From NCBI GenBank assembly GCA_030374805.1, contig JARGSG010000189.1:1736001-1800000 (forward strand): a stretch of 64,000 nt of DNA. Reading direction: 5' to 3'. The notes beneath the pieces were generated by a model. That model ran no database searches and had not been told where the DNA came from. It saw only the letters and a list, made by a program, of their open reading frames with translations. The position numbers were made by a program, and so were the translations under genes. This DNA comes from Gracilaria gracilis (taxonomy: Eukaryota > Rhodophyta > Florideophyceae > Gracilariales > Gracilariaceae). Positions 22,097-31,728 of the stretch are shown in pieces; position 1 is the first letter of the stretch; every line of letters begins with the position of its first letter.

Positions 22097-23734
22097 ATGC
22101 CAAAACGCCAAACAATTACACTCCTGCAAAAGCAAGCAATCCAACACGAGTTTAAGAGAAGGAAGGAAGAAAATATTTCGTGTGACCAAGATACGCTCGC
22201 ACGGTGGGCGCAAACAGCTTTTAAGCTTGAAAAACAACCTGGCCAGTCAACCATATCCCGTATCATAAATGACACTCCCATCGAAGGAACGGTTGGAAAT
22301 AGAGCCCGTCGTCGGCTGGCTCAGTTTCCTGAGTTTGAGAGGGCATTGCATGATTGGGTCACAGCCCAATTTGCAGCAAGAAGGGCAATTACTGGACCTT
22401 TAATTATTGAAGCTGGACGTAGGCTTATGAATGAAATGAATGCAAAGCTTCCCGCCAAAGAGAGGATAACAATCACATTGAGTAATGGGTGGCTCCAAAA
22501 CTTTCAACACAGGTTTAATTTACGTAGCCTGAAGTCATATGGTGAGAGTGGAGACGCTGACCAAGACGCCATTGACAGACACATGGAACGGTTAAAGGCA
22601 GAAGTAATGAAATTCGATCCAGATGATCGGTTTAATGCAGACGAGTTTGGTCTCTTCTACCGCATGGCTCCAGACCGCACAATTGCGGCAGAAAGACTAC
22701 CTGGCCGGAAGAAGGAAAAAACGAGAATCACCTACTTAGCTGGCGCTAATGCAACCGGTTCGGAACGGATTCCTCTCTTGTGTATCGGTAGGGCAAGAAA
22801 GCCTAGATGCTTCAAAGGCAAAACAGGAACTGAGTTGGGATTCGACTACCACTTTAACTCAAAAGCCTGGATGAACTCAGAGATTTTTAAAGAGTGGCTC
22901 GGTCGATTTTCCAGCTACATACGCTCAACCTCCTCTACGCGTAAGGTATTATTACTTCTTGACAATGCCAGCTGTCATGGTAATAATGACGTACTCCCTG
23001 TTCATGATAACGTGAATGTCTTATTTCTCCCGCCCAACACCACGTCAAAAATACAGCCGATGGACGCTGGAATTATAGCTTCAATGAAAAAACGGTACAG
23101 AAGATTTCAGTACGAAAGAGCTCTGGACAATATTGATGCGGATGTGAAGAATATTTATTGCATTGATCAACTGCAAGCTATGAAGAAGATGAATATTATA
23201 TGGAAAGATCTTCCAAACACTGTGTTTTGGAATTGTTGGTTGCATACAAAGATAATGGATGGGGTTAAAATGGCACCGAAAGTGGGAGAAACGGAACAAA
23301 GGCTCGAAGAGGAATTGACAGTGTTCATAAATCAACTAGTGTTCCCTCATCAGAGACAAAGTGGTAGAATTGCGGTAGATTCGCTTCTGAATTTTGAAGG
23401 TGAAGATGATGACTGCGTCTTCGAGCCGTCAATCGAATGTTTGGCTGCGGTTGCTGTTGATGCTATAAATGCAGTGGAAAATGGTGATGGGAATCTTGAG
23501 GAAGAGGAGACTCTATTGGAAGACTTTACGCTTGACGATAAGCTTATGTCTTTAGTTGTTGTCAGAGAAGTGCTTAGAGAACAGGGTATTGAATCTCAAG
23601 CTGTTTGGAGTGCTCTGCGTAGAGCACAGAACAATTTAAAACGGGATATGAGGCAAACGATGCGTCAAACGCGGTTGACGTCGTTCTTCGGCCTCGACTC
23701 AGTCAAGAAGGGTACTCAAAACAGCCTACACTAG
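22097..23734 (+). CDS. pogo-family transposase (CENP-B HTH + DDE)
   Basis: 545-codon intact frame with an ATG at 22097 and a stop just before the right terminus. The N-terminus (1-60) is a helix-turn-helix of the Psq/CENP-B type (TLLQKQAIQHEFKRR...STISRIIND). A second HTH_Tnp_Tc5-like DNA-binding region lies at about 78-145 (EFERALHDWV...ITLSNGWLQNFQHRF). The DDE_1 catalytic core has D182 (FNADEFGLFYRM), D289 (VLLLLDNASCHG) and D323 (PPNTTSKIQPMDAG), 33 residues between the last two, as in pogo/Tigger. It would cut and paste the element at TA sites in the nucleus. The C-terminal part (about 430-545) is acidic, then basic. All catalytic residues are present, so it may be active. Confidence 0.95.
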   Translation: MPKRQTITLLQKQAIQHEFKRRKEENISCDQDTLARWAQTAFKLEKQPGQSTISRIINDTPIEGTVGNRARRRLAQFPEFERALHDWVTAQFAARRAITGPLIIEAGRRLMNEMNAKLPAKERITITLSNGWLQNFQHRFNLRSLKSYGESGDADQDAIDRHMERLKAEVMKFDPDDRFNADEFGLFYRMAPDRTIAAERLPGRKKEKTRITYLAGANATGSERIPLLCIGRARKPRCFKGKTGTELGFDYHFNSKAWMNSEIFKEWLGRFSSYIRSTSSTRKVLLLLDNASCHGNNDVLPVHDNVNVLFLPPNTTSKIQPMDAGIIASMKKRYRRFQYERALDNIDADVKNIYCIDQLQAMKKMNIIWKDLPNTVFWNCWLHTKIMDGVKMAPKVGETEQRLEEELTVFINQLVFPHQRQSGRIAVDSLLNFEGEDDDCVFEPSIECLAAVAVDAINAVENGDGNLEEEETLLEDFTLDDKLMSLVVVREVLREQGIESQAVWSALRRAQNNLKRDMRQTMRQTRLTSFFGLDSVKKGTQNSLH

Positions 23735-23820
23735 GCAGTAGTGTTCCTCTGTTATGGTTTTTTGTTCCCTTCGATAAAGAGATAAACTGTCTATAAGGAT
23801 ACGGGAGTGCTAAACGCTCC

Positions 23821-23845
23821 ACATCCTTATAACGAGGATTCACTG
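23821..23845 (-). repeat. right terminal inverted repeat of pogo element
   Basis: Reads ...TTATAACGAGGATTCACTG on the plus strand, followed by TA. Confidence 0.95.
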
Positions 23846-23847
23846 TA

Positions 23848-24634
23848 CTTTTAATTATGCCAAAATATATCATTACATTTTTGAGATTGGTTTCTGATCA
23901 ATATTAAAATACAACGTTCTTGTTCTTACCGTCAAAAACATTAATGGTTCATTTATCGGTAGTTTGAAAGACAATGCTACGATTTAGCTTCTAACCTGCT
24001 CAATTACGGCGTTGAAATGCTCATATTTAGCATTATACCACATCTCCCTGTATTTGAAACAAAAAAGACCTTTTAAATATGAGCATACTGACTAAATTTG
24101 AATTTGTACCAAATTGACCAAAACCACTAAATGGATACAGATCTCTACTGCTTTGAATGATATTTCGGAGAATGGATTTCAAGTAAGCCCTAGGTATTGC
24201 AAATGGAAGCGTCTCCCGCCTCTCTGAAAGCTCCCGTGTTCTGTCGCCTTTGGAGTAGTTTCAATTGGACGTTGACTAAGCAAGGGACGGAGAAAGAGCC
24301 TAATTAAGGCTCTGCAACACCATCAGCAAATAAGATATTGAGAGCCAGTCCACTCACTCTCCCCCTTCTTTCTAATTATTTTGAAGACTAGCTCTACTCT
24401 AGATTAAGACTGCCGAACGGTTTTTGTAGAAATCGCTATGCTATCAAAAATTTGCTATTTGGTGGTTGTTAAATGTCTAGAGTATGCAATGTGTCTACTG
24501 ATGTTTTGAAGTTAATATGGGGAACTAACTTTATAACGACAAACTCTGAATGAATTTTGTTTGAAACACTGTTATACCGGGCTTTTATGGATTCAGTTAG
24601 AATAACAAAGTGCTACCACTATTGTGTTGCAGAG
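23848..24634. other. AT-rich intergenic DNA
   Basis: No frame longer than chance and no repeat recognised. Confidence 0.6.
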
Positions 24635-24837
24635 TGTAGTAAACTGGGGTGAAGAGTGGCAGGGCCAGGGTTCGAACCATGAACCCCGAGCAAACACAAA
24701 AAGAACACGAAGGCGGTTACCGATTGAGCTATGGCCATTCACGGTGTGGTGACCCCGAGCCACACTGCCGGAGGTGTTATGGTGACCCTCTGTGACCGCC
24801 AGCTGCAGCTGACAGCAGCTACACAGGGTCTCCTCAA
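24635..24837 (-). repeat. SINE-like element with tRNA-type head, copy 1
   Basis: On the minus strand GGCCATAGCTCAATCGGTAA (from 24735) looks like a pol III A box (tRNA D arm), and GGTTCGAACCC about 40 nt later looks like a B box. The 74-nt head could only fold into a poor tRNA. The rest matches copy 2 at 29508-29712 along its length. The anticodon arm is degenerate, so a working tRNA gene is unlikely. Confidence 0.65.
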
Positions 24838-24995
24838 GGGTGAATAATCTGGGCGACAAAGAAGAGTCAATCTTAAGGGGGCGATGACGAGGAAGTGATC
24901 CAGAAAAATGATCGTGTGCTTCATGTCTTTGAAGCACATTGGTGATGGAAAGCGCAAACCGATATTGGCTTCAAGATGTATTATAGCATTTTCAG

Positions 24996-25398
24996 CAGGC
25001 GCGTATTTCTGACTATTTATTTTCCGGGTTCGAAGTCAAATAGTCAAGCAGTTATGGCGGTAGTCAGTCAAAGTAGTCAAAAAGTAGTCACTGTTAAGTA
25101 TTACGTTGTTTTAAGCGTGCTTTACTGTTTTATACAAATTTTTAGTAGTTTAGAACAATAACTAGGTCCTCTTAAAGCTAGATTGGCACTGAACCAATTG
25201 CTCCAGAATTATTACGGAACAACATTCGTTCTACAAGGATACTCTCTATCCGGCTTCCGATCAAATATATTTTCTTTGTAGCTTTGAAAACAAATTATGC
25301 TCTTATATACACTTTGACTGCTTCTCAAACGATGAAGTCAGTCAGTCATAGTCCTATATTTCTTCCATAGTAGTCAGTCAGTCAGAAATACGGGCCTG
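24996..25398. mobile_element. hAT-like MITE
   Basis: Ends form inverted repeats, CAGGCGCGTATTTCTGACT on the left and AGTCAGAAATACGGGCCTG on the right (one mismatch). Just inside are AGTCAGTCAGTC-type subterminal repeats in opposite orientation at the two ends. Flanks ATTTTCAG and GTTTTTAG agree in 6 of 8 bases, compatible with an aged 8-bp duplication. At 403 bp with no coding capacity it would need a hAT transposase from elsewhere. Confidence 0.65.
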
Positions 25399-26451
25399 GT
25401 TTTTAGCTTTCAAGTACTTCCCTTCTTCACCAATTGAAAATCCGCTGTTTATTCTTTTCTCCTGGTATAATTTCTGTCGAAAGCAGTGAAGCGACAGAGC
25501 CTTTGATGAAGGTAGTACCCACACCTGAAGTTGAAGTTGATGACATCTTTCTATACAGTTTAACTAAAATGAACTGACATGTTAATCATTAACTTCGAGC
25601 GTTCCCGATTAACAGGTCGATGATTTTATGAGGTCAGCTCATGACACGATAGTATTATGGTAAAAATTATTCCCTCTGCGCACCAACCAAGACCCATAGA
25701 AGGCTTTTTCTCGATTCGGATGAGGGAGACCATTTCAGAAGAATTGTTGTCTCGCATCAACTGGTAGCATCTTTTAAAACTCGTCATCCGAAAGCCCGCC
25801 ATATCTACAGATCATCGAGTTTCTTTCCCTTCGGATGATTTTTCCACGCCGTCTCCAAACCACAATGATGATAAATCAACCGCAGAGTTCCTTGATGGTG
25901 TTTGGCCTCACGGCCATGGTTGTGGGGCTATTCATCAGTATTTCCCGTGACTATGTTAAGAAATCCGTTGCCACGATCTGGCTATCCCACAAGCGGTGTG
26001 TGACAAGCAAACCATTCACGATATTTTGGTGAAAGCCTGTAAACTTCATGAATTCTGAACACTTACCCTCGGCTGTGCGAAGCCCAGACTCTCTCGGGAC
26101 CAAGGAGGGATGGATCCCATCCCTTTTTCCGTTCAAGAGACCCGGACGCTCAACTTACTGGCACAAGACATTAATTCCTTGGGACGCACCAACAAACACC
26201 CCAACAATCCCTTTTCTCTTTAGGCCAACAAGAATGCTTACACCACATCGAATCTACAAGGTTTCCAGCAAGGTTGTTCACCCCTCCGGCGCCCCCTCTT
26301 GCGCACGCACCTTGAAAAGCAGCCTCTTCTTCCTTCATGGGTTTCCGGAAGACTTCACATTTGCTTTCCGGTCCCATTCCCTTTGGCTTGGGACACCCCT
26401 GCAAAGCAACCACCGGCCCTGCTACATTTTGATCGACACAAAGACAGAAAT
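25399..26451. other. intergenic region upstream of kinesin
   Basis: Contains a 144-codon chance frame (26048-26482) overlapping the kinesin start in another phase. I see no gene or repeat. Confidence 0.5.
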
Positions 26452-28638
26452 ATGGAGCAACCGCGCCCAATTCGAAGGATGAATCCGATGGGAGATAAGG
26501 TGCAAGTAGCTGTCCGACTTCGGCCACATCTAAAGCGAGAGCTATGTGCCTCCAAGGAAAAGAAGTCAGCTTACTGGTCAGTTTCACCTACTTCGATCAC
26601 TCAATGCGTGGATGAGAAACCAGTCCCGTTTCACTCATTTTCGTTTGACCACATATTCCCACCCAACTCCACCAATGAGTTCGTTTTCGATGGCGTCGCT
26701 CGTCCACTCGTGGCCTCCGCTGTCGATGGAATTAATGGAGTCATCTTCGCATACGGACAGACGGCCGCAGGGAAAACTCATACCATGTTAGGGAACAAAG
26801 CCGATCCTGGCATAACTCTTCGTTCAATTTCAGATGTCTTTGAAAGAATATCAAAGCTTCCGAGTCGCGCCTTCTTGTTACGAGCCAGCTATATCGAAAT
26901 ATACAACGAGATCATTCGTGACCTCCTTGTACCATCAAATGACAACCTCAAAATTCATGAAGATGCAGTCAGCAACATGGTCTATGTTAATTCTCATCGG
27001 AAAGTTATCACTTCTGTTGAGGACGCCATGAAGATCATCTCAGCCGGCGAGGCAGTTCGTTCCATCGGTGCGACCAACATGAACGGGAAGGCCTCGCGCT
27101 CTCACACCATTTTCACAATTTCAATTGAATCAAGGGAGTTTGTCCGGTCGAACGACGATTTGGTTCAAAACAGTGGAGTGGCTCTTCGAAATAGTACTCT
27201 GGCTTTGGTAGATCTGGCTGGTTCAGAACGAGCGTCTTTGACTAAAGCCCATGGGAAAAGACTCACAGAAGGATGTTACATTAACAAGAGCCTATTAACG
27301 CTCGGAACTGTCATCAAAAAGCTCAGTTCCGAATCCTCAAAGGTTGTACATATTCCGTATCGCGATTCGAAGCTCACACGCTTATTGCAGCCAGCTCTCG
27401 GTGGCAATGCTCGAACAGTGATTATCTGTGCGGTTACAACGGCCGTCCCCCATATGGAGGAAACATTGAGCACATTGAAGTTTGCAAGTAGGGCGAAACG
27501 AGTTACGAATAATGCGGAAACAAATGAATTTCTTGACGACCGTGCCAAACTTAGACGAGCTGAAGAACAGATTGCATCTTTGAAGAAGGAATTGAGAAGA
27601 CTAAGAAGCTGTTTAGCCGCAACTGGTCCTCAAGCAAGCGCAGATGAGGTGCAGACTGATGGACGGGTGAAACACAGCTGGGAGCTTGAGGTAAAAAGAA
27701 CAATATCGGAAATTACATCTTCAGTCGGAAGAATCAGGGATGAATGTCCCAGATGCTTGATCCCTATGAGCGTCGAAGGTGTACGGGAGAGGAAAGCAAG
27801 AGTCAGACTATTGAGAACTTTGATGGAAAATTCTCCTAAGATATTGCGATCTGAGGATGGCATAGAACAGTCAGAAACGGTAGAGACATTGTTCAGTTCT
27901 GTGAAGCAGCTTAAAGACAAGCTCTTGGTGAAGGATATGGAATTGGTAGCTTTAGAACGACCACTGGAAACACCCGAAATAACTAACGACATCGGCTTTA
28001 GGCCGGAATATGCTGAATCTGATGGTGAGCGACCTATGTCGGTGTGTACTTCCGATGAAACAATGACGCAAGTGTCGCTTGATTCCAATGTTAGTTCAAG
28101 AGATGTTGAAGTTTTGGGCAGGAACAGCTCTGAGGTGGTGAATAATCTTCGACGCAGTTTCGAAGAAAAGAAATCTGAGCTAGAAGATTTGTTCAGGAGA
28201 TTGAGTGTAGTTAAAAGAGAGTCAAAGCATGACACGACCCTGTATGCGTCAATGGTGGAAGGGACAACTATGGAAGGAAGACAAATCACTCCGACGGAGC
28301 ACAAGGCCGGCCAGGAAGGCAAACCGATCATGTATACAAACAAGGCAAACGGGTGTCTGCAGTCCTTTGTCCCAGGAGCAACGGAGTGGAAAACGGATAC
28401 TATCAAAAAAGTATCGAGTGACTTTCAACAGACAGGCGATCGTGATGATGTAGTGGGGGTACCTGAGCTTGAAAGGAGCAAAGGGGGGCTGTCCAAGCTC
28501 ACCATCGTGGTTAGGCGGGTTATGATTGCGTCATGTGCTATATTGTTCCATTGTGGCATTTCAAAATTATTAAACTTCGGTACGAATCGCGGACTGGTTG
28601 GTATCTCTGTGGGGAATGTGACCGGGTGTTCATCGTAG
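26452..28638 (+). CDS. kinesin with N-terminal motor, kinesin-7 (CENP-E)-like
   Basis: 728 residues from ATG 26452 (MEQPRPIRRMNPMGDKVQV); the longer frame starts only at TTG 26299. The motor domain covers about 10-345: P-loop YGQTAAGKTHTM near 100-110, switch I NMNGKASRSHTIF near 208-220, switch II LVDLAGSERA near 251-260, and the microtubule-binding segment IPYRDSKLTRLLQPALGGN near 302-320. A short neck-type coiled coil follows (RRAEEQIASLKKELRRLR, about 365-385). The tail is non-repetitive, with a weaker coiled region. It would move along microtubules by ATP hydrolysis; sequence feel is kinesin-7, the family of mitotic CENP-E and plant NACK-type motors. The last 45 residues include an unusual hydrophobic stretch (VMIASCAILFHCGIS). 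No intron is seen. Confidence 0.93.
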   Translation: MEQPRPIRRMNPMGDKVQVAVRLRPHLKRELCASKEKKSAYWSVSPTSITQCVDEKPVPFHSFSFDHIFPPNSTNEFVFDGVARPLVASAVDGINGVIFAYGQTAAGKTHTMLGNKADPGITLRSISDVFERISKLPSRAFLLRASYIEIYNEIIRDLLVPSNDNLKIHEDAVSNMVYVNSHRKVITSVEDAMKIISAGEAVRSIGATNMNGKASRSHTIFTISIESREFVRSNDDLVQNSGVALRNSTLALVDLAGSERASLTKAHGKRLTEGCYINKSLLTLGTVIKKLSSESSKVVHIPYRDSKLTRLLQPALGGNARTVIICAVTTAVPHMEETLSTLKFASRAKRVTNNAETNEFLDDRAKLRRAEEQIASLKKELRRLRSCLAATGPQASADEVQTDGRVKHSWELEVKRTISEITSSVGRIRDECPRCLIPMSVEGVRERKARVRLLRTLMENSPKILRSEDGIEQSETVETLFSSVKQLKDKLLVKDMELVALERPLETPEITNDIGFRPEYAESDGERPMSVCTSDETMTQVSLDSNVSSRDVEVLGRNSSEVVNNLRRSFEEKKSELEDLFRRLSVVKRESKHDTTLYASMVEGTTMEGRQITPTEHKAGQEGKPIMYTNKANGCLQSFVPGATEWKTDTIKKVSSDFQQTGDRDDVVGVPELERSKGGLSKLTIVVRRVMIASCAILFHCGISKLLNFGTNRGLVGISVGNVTGCSS

Positions 28639-29507
28639 TCGTTGCTATATCTTATTGACCTTCAGTTCATCTACACTTAATTAGAGTATTAAAACATTAA
28701 CAAAGCAAAGCAAATGAATTGAAACTAGAACTTGCACTAACGCCGCAAATGCACAGCAATTGACCTATTTATATCGCTTTATCTCATGGTCAACTAGGAC
28801 TCCCTCACGAATTGATAATACGTTCTCGAATACCTACTGAAAGAGCCTTTAACATCTAGAAACGCATTTGAAGTGTGAAAGATGATTTTCCCTTAAATGC
28901 AAATATACTAAAAATTAATCTACCTCATTCGTATCCACTTTGGAGCCAAAAGATGATCCAGTTCGGAGAGTTAATCTCTACAGTTGCTATTTATTCTATT
29001 TTACATTTTTCCCTTTCTTAACAGTCACTGATTCATTTCCATTTTATGATGCAGTTTCATAATACTCCTCCACACTTTTGAGAAAACACAATATCTAAAA
29101 AACTAATTACACTTATTTTGTTTAATTATTTAATCATGTTACTCAATTCATTTAAAACAAACAACGTAAATTTACTACCCTTGGTAAACAATTATTTGGT
29201 TGTCGACAAACCCACAACAACTCTGACCATCAAATTTACTGGCCAACTTCATATTTTAGAGTTGTTCTACCCTGGCCCACGTCCATTGTTGAGACTCCTT
29301 AAATTCTCTTCATACACATCTTTCAGTTTATTGGTAAATATTTATGCGACTAATCCAAACCACGCCAAATTATACAACCTCATCTCCTTGAAATATAGAG
29401 AACAGAACACAAGCAATAGCGTTGGCGGAAGATGCAAAAAATGTCTTGTGTTAGGTGAATTTACGCAGGGAAAGGTACACTACCGTTGGTAGTCGCTCTG
29501 AGCACCG
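28639..29507. other. AT-rich intergenic DNA
   Basis: A 124-codon frame at 29118-29492 is AT-driven and shows no domain. I see no repeat until the SINE-like copy at 29508. Confidence 0.5.
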
Positions 29508-29712
29508 TCGGCGGTGTAGTGAACTGGGGGGAAGAGCGGCAGGGCCGGGGTTCGAACCACGAACCCCGGGCCACCACAAAGAGCACACGAAGGCGGTTAC
29601 GGATTGAGCTATGGCCGCTCACGGTGTGGTGACCCCGAGCCACACCGCCGGAGGTGTTATCGTGGCCCGCTTGTGGCTGACAGCTGCAGCTGACAGCAGC
29701 TACAGGCGGTCG
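29508..29712 (-). repeat. SINE-like element with tRNA-type head, copy 2
   Basis: Matches copy 1 (24635-24837) with the same strand and ends: GGCCATAGCTCAAT A-box region and GGTTCGAACCCC B box. The head contains the palindrome CGGGGTTCG TGGTT CGAACCCCG, so it folds as a simple hairpin rather than a standard T arm. Confidence 0.65.
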
Positions 29713-30350
29713 TCATGGTAGACGATCGCCGTCGTCGTCGTTGCTCCGCCGCAGCATCGCCGTCGTTCTCCTCTCGCGATGGCTTTCGCTGCGGCGTTTC
29801 TCCTTTGTTTTAATTTCCCTCTTCACCCACCCAGGAGCAGTGTTGTCCTTGTGGGACTCATTGAACGCGTCCGGTTGTGCCGGGCGGCGCAGCTGAGCCT
29901 CATTGGCATTGCCTGCTCTGCGTCTCCTACATACCCAAACAATAAAGATCATCAATAAATGAAGTTGCTTGTCGAACAGAAATTCCAGATATGTCTGGAG
30001 TTATCTATAGTGAGAATGTTGGGCTACCCGTATCGTATTTGTTGGGGAGCATACGGGCTCATTGTCGAACCACAGAAATTTCACTTGACTGTCTGTGTAT
30101 TGTTCAGACTTCAGGGACTTGGCTCAATTTTCGCATTCTCCACATCCATTGCTTTTCAGCTAATTGATGGTTCGTGCTTATTAACGTTCTCGCTTTAGCT
30201 GCAAAGAAATATTCAATGTTTTAATAGAATCCTTCCTTAGAGGCAGAGATAAATACCTCTATGTCGTTGCCTTAAGCAACACTGCGCACTTGCGAGGCAA
30301 CCCATCGCCAACCAACAGAGCGGTATTATTAGCTCATGATCTTGCAAGTA
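29713..30350. other. intergenic region
   Basis: Begins with a CGTCGTCGT-rich stretch (29713-29800) and then has ordinary sequence. No supported gene. Confidence 0.5.
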
Positions 30351-31265
30351 TCAAAGTTTGACGCAATTTTTTTGTATTCCTTTTTGGAATATTGTCATCA
30401 AGTACTCGTAGTTTGGCTCCTCTGAAAACGAGAGGTTCCGAACATATCGAAAGTAGGTTTGCATCGCTTCCGGTAGCCCCTCACATAAGCTCTCCACAGT
30501 GATTTCTTCTTTCATTATACCTGCTTGATCATACATCTCATCATGGGAGTCCGTTCCCAATTCGAAGGATTTAATTTTCCCACTTGATGTGAAATCGGAC
30601 TCCCATGGCAACATGCCTTTGAACAGGCATATAAGCGAGTACCCCAAGCTTTCCAAGTCATCTTTTCTAGAGCGACTAACACGATTATGGGTGTTGATCG
30701 ATGAAAATGTTATCGATCCGCCAACGTTGGGTTCTTTCTTAATTGTCCGATGCTTTCCCGTTCTCCAATCAATTAGAGATTCAGCCATGCCATAATCAAC
30801 GATATAAAGAAAGTTTTTCCCTTTCTTCGGAAAGCCATACATCAGATTGTCTGGTTTCAGGTCTAAATGCAGAAAGCCTTTGGCATGAATAGTTTTGAGG
30901 ATACCAACGCCTCTATACCCTATGTCAAAAACCTGATTGGCTGGTAGCAGGACGAGTGTGTTACCACTTTCTATATTTTCTGCAAGTCTGTCCATCACCA
31001 AAGCTCTGAAGCTCTCATTTTCTTCATAGTGGTAAACTTTGGGAACCCCCTTCACCTCTCCGAACTGGTGAAGTCTTCGGTATATCGAACATTCATATTT
31101 CAGACTTGGGCTTCTTGTTTCTAAATCTTCGACCTTCACCGCATATGGTTCCCTTGTTCTAACGTCGGTCGCAGCATAAACCGTACCATAAGCCCCACTC
31201 CCTAAACATTTTAGAAGCATGTATTTTCCTGCAAGTAGAGATCCAATAATGCTCTTGAGCGGCAT
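30351..31265 (-). CDS. casein kinase 1-like protein kinase
   Basis: 304 residues, ATG 31265, no intron. Kinase motifs in order are the Gly loop GSGAYGTVY (22-30), the ATP-binding Lys in YAVKVE (K44), the catalytic loop HLDLKPDN (D135), DYG for DFG (157-159), and the CK1-type signature SITFSSINTHNRVSRSRKDD then LESLGYSLICLFKGMLPW. Length equals little more than the catalytic domain, and there is no C-terminal extension. CK1 kinases phosphorylate Ser/Thr in acidic or primed sites. The usual Arg before the catalytic Asp (HRD) is Leu here and DFG is DYG, so it is a divergent member; Lys, both Asp and the Gly loop are kept, so activity is plausible. Confidence 0.92.
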   Translation of the reverse strand: MPLKSIIGSLLAGKYMLLKCLGSGAYGTVYAATDVRTREPYAVKVEDLETRSPSLKYECSIYRRLHQFGEVKGVPKVYHYEENESFRALVMDRLAENIESGNTLVLLPANQVFDIGYRGVGILKTIHAKGFLHLDLKPDNLMYGFPKKGKNFLYIVDYGMAESLIDWRTGKHRTIKKEPNVGGSITFSSINTHNRVSRSRKDDLESLGYSLICLFKGMLPWESDFTSSGKIKSFELGTDSHDEMYDQAGIMKEEITVESLCEGLPEAMQTYFRYVRNLSFSEEPNYEYLMTIFQKGIQKNCVKL

Positions 31266-31728
31266 TTCTCAATGATTGTTCGTTTCGATCTGTATCAAAG
31301 TGTCCGAGTAATGCACTGCATTGAATGAACATCGGTGTTGCATTCGCCCTTTTTTATGGGTACGTGGAAAAGCCAACAGCATAAAAGAGGCTTTTCTGAT
31401 ACTTTAATTATGAAAAGGAAAACACCTTGCCATACAAACTCGAAAAGCAAAAATATCAACTTCAATTACTCACCTGAATCGAACATGAGTTTATGTATGA
31501 AACTAGGATATAAAATTGAATACGGTTCGAAGTGAAATATTTGCAACTCCTTCCTACACGACAGAAAGGGAGAAACTGAAGTTCTAAGGGGAGATTCTAG
31601 CTGAGAATTCAAATTCAATATCGTAGTTTGTAAAATATTCAATCATCATTGTATTCCCGCTGGAAAATAAGACTCAAATGCAAACTTCACGACGAAGTAC
31701 ATATATCCTACATTAGAATGTACGCTAT
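31266..31728. other. short intergenic region
   Basis: Lies between the 5' end of the kinase gene and the 3' end of the Cys-rich gene. AT-rich, with nothing recognised. Confidence 0.5.

Larger units (their letters stand above)
21674..23845 (+). mobile_element. pogo/Tigger-type DNA transposon, structurally complete
   Basis: Ends are inverted repeats of about 25 bp: CAGTGAATCCTCGTTATAA on the left and its complement on the right, with one mismatch further in (AAGATGT against AGGATGT). The element is flanked by TA on each side (21672-21673 and 23846-23847), the target duplication of Tc1/mariner/pogo elements. The 2.17-kb element contains one intact transposase gene. Open frame, matched termini and clean TA duplication suggest recent movement. 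Confidence 0.95.

Noticed and set aside
24662-24735. Functional tRNA gene
   Set aside because: A- and B-box motifs are present but the anticodon arm does not fold, and the unit is part of a longer dispersed repeat.
26048-26482. 144-codon frame upstream of and overlapping the kinesin start
   Set aside because: Overlaps the kinesin coding start in another phase; no domain.
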